DNA of 64,000 nucleotides. Source: Oxytricha trifallax (Eukaryota > Ciliophora > Spirotrichea > Sporadotrichida > Oxytrichidae). Under the pieces are notes generated by a model that had not been told where the DNA came from, made no database searches, and saw only the letters and a list, made by a program, of their open reading frames with translations. Position numbers and translations under genes: made by a program. Where the stretch lies: the NCBI GenBank assembly GCA_000711775.1, contig ARYC01000571.1, positions 62,001 through 126,000 on the forward strand, read 5' to 3'. Position 1 is the stretch's first letter. Each line of letters begins with the position of its first letter. Below are positions 58,701 through 64,000 of this stretch, one piece after another.

Positions 58701-59130
58701 AACGTTTGATTTAGGCATGTTTATGAAAAAATTCCCACACTTTATTCTTATAGAAGTCTATCATTAAAAAAAGAAGTCAAGATTTTCTTCTGAGCTGGTA
58801 ACTGAACTTTTAGGATTTGCTGAAGTTGAAACTGAATAATTAATATCTTTTGATGATTTTGGGTAGGAGATGTATTTCTATTTGGAAGATAGTTTAAATA
58901 GAAGTTCAATGATAAAGGTCAGAAGTTTGTTTGTACCATCTCTGGGAACCATTGAAAGATTATATTATATTTATATTGATATATTTAAATAGAATGAAAG
59001 CAGTAATATCAATATTTTTATTGAAGATTACAATTAGATACTTAAAAGACTCTGTTTAAGAATGCTTAACAATTCATGTTCTTTAAGGTTCTTCACTAAT
59101 ATTGAAACTAAATAATTAAAAAAAAAATGA
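55753..59130 (+). CDS. Large C2-domain protein
   Basis: ATG 55753, TGA 59128-59130. Introns 56003-56042, 57178-57214 and 57312-57346; IESs 55912-55921 and 57118-57139. About 1,050 residues. The N-terminal third is helical and charged (RLEMRFKERNFHPVYYYTTS, KRELELELAKLQSIEDEDDD). The middle has beta-rich text (RLPPHSQLINEFLNEQVVSY, VEMEGLELLVGRYAIYKKRI). Near the C-terminus NLYLSILSASNLSNQDKNLC, FVQISIQDP and LKTTLIKQNNSPQW form the first strands of a C2 domain, followed by HFILIEVYHQKKKSRFSSEL and LLGFAEVE. Ca-binding Asp residues are only partly present, so lipid or protein binding without calcium is likely. Ciliary C2 proteins (CC2D2A or C2CD3 type) are candidates by size only. Confidence 0.6.
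55912..55921 (+). other. Very short IES, pointer TTTTAAT (C2 gene)
   Basis: 10 bp between TTTTAAT at 55905-55911 and TTTTAAT at 55915-55921. Removal changes the frame from one meeting TGA to one reading NQSIEDYRSHLHLAFEKA up to the next intron. Confidence 0.6.
57118..57139 (+). other. IES, pointer TAATG (C2 gene)
   Basis: 22 bp between TAATG at 57113-57117 and TAATG at 57135-57139. Removal joins QILIS-NGQYRVHDQVLEN in frame up to the next intron donor. Confidence 0.65.
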
Positions 59131-59366
59131 TATGCACAATGATAATTTAGAAAAATTATACTTAAAAATTATTTTATTTACCTTTAATAAAGATTATTTA
59201 ATTTATTTTATTAATATTCAATTTATTACTTATTCTTTTAAATTTGAGGGGATATCTATTTTTTCAACAGTAATCTGTCATGATAATTAATAATTTATGT
59301 AAAAGTACTCAGTAAATAAAAATAATTAATTTAAACATTTTTATACAAAATTATATTTTGCTATAG

Positions 59367-62300
59367 TAGCTGTGGGATGAGTATGGGTACAAAGTTCCCC
59401 TTGGTAAATTCCTAGATGACTTCACTTAAGATCCTTCCTTGTTTAATATAATTTTTGGAGAAGCCTCAAATAATACATAGCTTAAATATGTTCCCAATTA
59501 GAATCAATCAATAATTTAAGATGTGGCTTAGTTTTCTAAAAAGTATGAAAGATTCTCTCCTGAGCACAAGAGACATAAATAGTTGCAGGAAGTTAATCAA
59601 ATAAGGCCTAAAATAGAAGAGAATGTTTTCACCTTCAAGCAGATTTGGCTATATAATTAGTATATGAATAGAAATTAAGCTTTAGAAGAGAGACAGAGAG
59701 TTTTCTGGGAGGAATTTATGAATGACTTAATGAAGTCCCCTGATGAAACAGGAAATATAGACGATGAGTTCAAATCCATAAGATCAAAACTTACTAACAC
59801 TACTAAAATGATGAGCTCAAAGTATAGGAAAAGGTCAAGGCAACTAAGATCATAAAATCCATAAGCTGCTGCTGATAAAGAGGAGTCAGTTAAGAATGGA
59901 TTAACTGACCCAAGAGGTTCTAAATTTTCTGTAATGTTTGTCGGATAGTGGGAAAAAGAACAGTCATGGAAGTATGTAGATATCTGGTACCTAATTAAAT
60001 TTGGGATCCCCAAAGATCTCAGAGTCAGTTTATGGAAAGATCTATTAAGAAGAACTATTAATGAGACACAAATGTATGCTTACTTCAAAAAGAAATAGGA
60101 ATATCAAGAAGCTTATAATGGCAATATATCAAATTATGAAAACTTGAAAGTTTTCTCCTGTATGAGAGATTGCATGTTTTACAAGCAGATTGAAGAGGAT
60201 ATTAAAGATTTCAAATTTCCAGATGGATATCTAAAGCATTAAATCTTATTCAAGTAAGATAGGTAAGAATAAGAAAGGCTTTGCATGTACAATATCTTCA
60301 AGGCTTTTACTTTGTGGGGATATGAATTTTGCTAGAGAAGATAGAAAATTATTTGCTATAACAAAGGAATGATCGCAATAGTTTAGAGACTCCTAACAAT
60401 ATTATTCAAATGAAAATATTATAAAAATTTATAAAATAAAGAGCGGCATAATTATATATTTAAGTTCATTATATAAATATATAAATTATTTTTTAATTTA
60501 ATACTAAAAGGTTTTAAATATCCACATTTCAAGTCTTACAATTAAAATATTAAGACATAATCATTTATAGTATTGTACATTTCTGTTAAGAAACTATTTT
60601 TAAAATCTAATTATTTTATTTATTTAATTAAAATTATTATTATAAAATTTAAATATATTAATATTAATTTACCAATTCTTTCAATAACTACAATAATGAA
60701 TGAGGAAGATGCTTTTTGGAGTTTAGTTGGAATTGTGAAAGCTTTCAATAACTTATTTATCTTTGACTTTAAAGAACCGAAAGAAGACATGATCAATCAA
60801 TATTAAGTGTATTCTCCCACAATCTCAAGAAGAGTCTTATTCAAAAATGAAATGAACATTTTGACTTGCTTGATTTAGCTTCACTACTCCTAAATCTACG
60901 AACACTTGAAAAGTTTATCAGTGCCAATTGACTATTACTTTTATGACTCATTTACTGAACTCTTCACTTCAGACTTCTCGTCAGATATTATACTAAGACT
61001 CTGGGATATGGTTGTATTTAATCTTTCTACAAACACTGTTGATAATAGGAAAAGAGCCCTGTGGTACTTGTTAGCAGTTCCCCTCTATATGATTCAAGCT
61101 AATATGGAAGGCATTCTAAAGTCTAGTGATCCAAAATAAATCAAATCACTCTTAATAAATAGAACTTCCTCTATTAATTACAATCCAAACCTGTTCATTG
61201 ATGAGCTACTCACTATAATTAAGTAAGTCTTTGTGAAAAAAGACACAATGGTTAATAAGCTACTCAAAAATGATATGGCCTATTAACTTGAAAATTTAAG
61301 AATTGACTTGGAACTAGAAGCAAACAAAAGATTTAAGGAAAAGCAAGAGGAGCATAAAAAGATAGTAAGACACCAATTTGAAAAGGGAATTGAACTTGAT
61401 ATTAATTAAAATTAAAGAGATTAAAACACTTAAAAAGCAGTAGAAGTTAATATTTCGCTTTTATCATTGAGAAATGTATTTAAACAACAAATAGATGCTG
61501 AAGTAATTTAAATACAAGTTTAACTTTGCTTGAATGACTCACCTATCCAAGCAGCTAAGTTTTAAATTGATGCTCCTTTAAATAACGATAGTGTTGTATT
61601 GTTAAAGCTCTAGAAGCCAATAAACTTAAGTGCTTAATTCAAAAGAGTAGAGGCTTAAAAGCTTTACTTATAAATCTAGTAAATCTAAAACAACATACAT
61701 TAGATAGATCTTGGAAAGGTTGAAATTAATTTAGATAACTATAGTTCTACCTAATTAATATAAGTATCCAGTTTAAAGGTTGTAAGTTAGAGATTAAATA
61801 ACAACTAGACTCCTTATATTGATGCCATTGTGCAAGTACGATAACAACTGAAAGATAAATCCTAATTGACAATCGATGGTCTTCTAAATGAAGATATAGA
61901 TATGTAATAAGTTAAGAAAGATGAGGAAATATTTAAGCAAATCAAATTTGAACTAATAGAAAATTAGATCATGATGAAAATGCAAAATCAAGATCAAATT
62001 AACATTTAGGAAATGGTAGTCAACAATTGTGTAAATCAGTCTTTATATTAAGATAAGGATTAGTTAATAAAACTTTAATCGAATCAGTTGATGCAGCAAG
62101 TTTATGGTTTTAAGAATTTAGTTGGATCACTAAACTTGGACCAAAGTAAATTAAATTATATAATTATTTTTGTAAATCACTATCAGAGCTCTTGTTTAAG
62201 GTATTATATAACTCAAAAGAAATGACTGCAAAGTAATTCATGAAATAAATATTTCTAATATTTGCAGATAACAATTCGAAAATACTATCATAAAATACTT

Positions 62301-63751
62301 TGCGGGGAAAGTTTCCTGCTCTTGTACAGTTTCTCGCACCCTACGGAATTTTCCTGCCCCCAAAATTAAAATTAATTTTATACTTTAACAATTTATAAGA
62401 ATAAACTTTTAATAGAATTTCAAGGTAAATATTTATCCATTGTCACATTATATATTGTAAAAGTATGTTGCGCTAATTATTTTAATTAATAATATATTTT
62501 AAAAATATTTGAAATTTAATCATGGCTAAACAATACTGGATGTTAATATATGAATTAATATAACATAATTGATGATCAAGATTATGAGAAAGTTATAAAA
62601 TTATTTTTATTTTTATGTGGGGCAGAAAACTTCCGAAGGAGGCATGAAACTTCACCCCTTGAGAACATATACCACCTCAGGGCAGGAAACATCCGCCCTC
62701 AATACTTTTAACCTGATAATTCATCATTTGTATAACTCAATTTACTATTGTGTTCCACTAAATGAAATAATTAGCCTTACTAACATTCTGTTATCTAACA
62801 ATTACGTAGGTATTGTAAAAGTAACTTAAGAACAATCAGTAGATTAATTTATGCAAAATTAAGGTTTTTTCACAAAAGTATTCAGCAAAGCACTTCCTTA
62901 GCTATAAATATTTGATGTAACTTTTGCATTTAAACAAATTTTAAATTCTGTCGTAAGATTAACAGGGTTGATAGATGAGCTCAACTTAGAATTAGAACCA
63001 TTCAATAAAATTGATTTCTGGTTGAGAGGGAACGCTAATAACTTAAAGAAGGAAGAACAAATAATTAAGGTTTATTATTGTCTGAGAAATGGAGATCAGA
63101 TTATGTTCAAATATAAAGTAGGTGGAAATGGAATCATTAATTAAATATATGAGGATACAAGAAGTTCAATTTTACCACTAAATTTAAATGGCCAGCAATA
63201 AGTTAATCAGGATGATTTCATAAAACTTATCGATAAGCTCCCTTTACTTAATAATGTTTTCAGATAAGATTTACTACTAAGAGATTAGCTTTTCGGATCT
63301 CAAGAAGTTTATGTGGACGCTGTGTAAACCTACAAGTTTACTTTCTAAGGCTTGAATAATAAAAAGTTTCTACTATATTTCAATCCAAAAATTGATAAGC
63401 AAGAAGACTTTACAGTAGACCCTAGTTAATTAATGCGTATTGCCAAGGGAGATGTCACTTAAATCTACAAGATATTGTTAGATCCCTTGAGTTAAGTGCC
63501 AGGAGAGTAGGTTTATTAAGTGATGCTAAGTGCTCTTTCCAGGCAAGATGTATTCATTACTATTAAGCATAGAATTAAGCAAATTCTTGACTTTATTTAC
63601 ATAAAATGTTTATCATTTATTTATTGGTGAGAGTGAAAATCTCAGAGATTATATCCCAAATATACTCTCTGAAAAGTTTCAATTCAGGAAGTCTGCAAGC
63701 AATTTCTCATCATAAAGTTCCTTCACATACTTTAACTCAATAAAAAAATGA
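59367..63751 (+). CDS. TBC (Rab-GAP-like) domain protein, likely without GAP fingers
   Basis: Start not found; the first clear segment begins at 59367 after an acceptor-like CTATAG (QLWDEYGYKVPLGKF). The TBC domain covers GIPKDLRVSLWKDLLRR (RxxxW motif), IEEDIKDF (family IxxDxxR), CYNKGMIAI (family YxQGM), LLTIMNEEDAFWSLVG, LSVPIDYYFYDSFTELF and RLWDMVVF. The Arg of IxxDxxR is Asp and the Gln of YxQ is Lys, so classical Rab-GTP hydrolysis by dual fingers is doubtful. A long Gln-rich coiled region follows, then a C-terminal domain (LTNILLSNNYVGIVKV ... SEKFQFRKSASNF) ending at TGA 63749-63751. Intron 62156-62186; IESs 60402-60695, 62217-62740 and 63598-63625. Confidence 0.75.
60402..60695 (+). 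other. IES, pointer ACAATA (TBC gene)
   Basis: 294 bp between ACAATA at 60396-60401 and ACAATA at 60690-60695. Removal joins CTA-ACA-ATA-ATG-AAT-GAG (LTIMNEE), restoring the conserved EEDAFW block of the TBC domain. Confidence 0.85.
62156..62186 (+). other. Intron in TBC gene
   Basis: 31-nt GT-AG intron. Splicing (LDQ-KLLFKVLYNS) puts the next segment into the frame that continues across the neighbouring IES. Confidence 0.6.
62217..62740 (+). other. IES with 10-bp pointer, carrying repeat H copy 2 (TBC gene)
   Basis: 524 bp between TATAACTCAA at 62207-62216 and TATAACTCAA at 62731-62740. Removal, with the preceding intron spliced, joins VLYNS-IYYCVPLNEIISL in frame. Inside, about 62290-62700, lies a repeat with GAAACTTCC-type words at both ends (GGGAAAGTTTCCTGC, GGCAGAAAACTTCCGAAGG, GGCAGGAAACATCCGCC) shared with 20725-21220. 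Confidence 0.85.
63598..63625 (+). other. IES, pointer TTTATT (TBC gene)
   Basis: 28 bp between TTTATT at 63592-63597 and TTTATT at 63620-63625. Removal joins QILDFI-GESENLRDYIPNIL in frame and extends the protein about 40 residues beyond the TGA at 63628. Confidence 0.7.
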
Positions 63752-63967
63752 AAATTATAATTTAAATATAAATAATTGGAGTATAAATAATTCTAAGTAT
63801 GATTAGTAGTAAATGATTTAAATTTAAATTCAAATTATTTTATAAATTTGCTCTGGTGTTCTATAAAAATGAGTTAAATATAATCTCAAGTAAACTAATT
63901 CGATAGAAATCAATCTAATCAATAAGACGATCTTCGACTGAATAAGCAAAATAAGGACGTAATTAAC

Positions 63968-64000
63968 ATGGAAAATCAGTAATTTCGAGGTAACAACACT
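63968..64000 (+). CDS. Start of a further gene (partial)
   Basis: ATG 63968 reads MENQQFR followed by GTAAC, a possible intron donor, before the window ends. Preceded by about 215 bp of AT-rich spacer. Very little to judge on. Confidence 0.25.

Noticed and set aside
62617-62829. 70-codon open frame at the end of repeat H copy 2
   Set aside because: It runs from repeat sequence into the TBC coding segment in a frame that is not the one restored by IES removal; a chance frame.

Overview
This window looks like germline (micronuclear) DNA of a spirotrichous ciliate of the Oxytricha/Stylonychia type. The reasons are: (1) genes stay open only if TAA and TAG are read as glutamine, and all recognisable genes end at TGA; (2) introns are tiny, mostly about 30-75 nt; (3) genes are broken by AT-rich internal eliminated sequences (IESs) flanked by short direct repeats (pointers of 2-10 bp), and removing the IES plus one pointer copy restores the reading frame of a recognisable domain; (4) two C4A4/G4T4 telomere-type tracts lie inside the window. 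All joins were read by eye, and the organism is an inference.

Left part (1 to about 26.9 kb) is transposon-rich and mostly germline-limited. It holds a 528-bp insert with telomere repeats at both ends (593-1120); a decayed cluster with a DD34E Tc1/mariner-type transposase of the TBE kind, a coiled-coil partner gene and a chromodomain/cysteine-protease-like gene (3334-8618); several fold-back elements; and a 2-kb element with 281-bp terminal inverted repeats encoding a Rep-like SF3 helicase (17337-19316). Embedded here is an alpha-kinase gene in at least five pieces (about 13225-15960). One of its IESs is a 1,074-bp palindrome at a TA site whose ends resemble those of the Rep element. A second small gene island (RGG-box protein, 25485-25975) also has an IES.

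Right part (about 26.9-64 kb) is gene-dense. In order: a Cys/His-rich protein, an AP2-domain protein, a MutS homologue (MSH4-like), a membrane protein, a Q/N-rich protein, a kinesin-2 (minus strand), a Cys-rich membrane protein, a gamma-glutamyl-hydrolase-fold protein lacking both catalytic residues, a SPEN-like RRM/SPOC protein (minus), a mitochondrial carrier, a secreted possibly BPI/LBP-like protein, a Gln-rich coiled-coil protein, two Q/N-rich minus-strand genes, a C2-domain protein, a TBC-domain protein and the start of one more gene. Most longer genes carry one to three IESs.

The genes are not an operon and share no pathway. The common theme is architecture: macronuclear-destined segments separated by IESs, with a transposon-rich germline-limited flank. 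The strongest leads are the Rep-like element and its probable non-autonomous relative now acting as an IES, the telomere-flanked insert, and the pseudo-enzymes.
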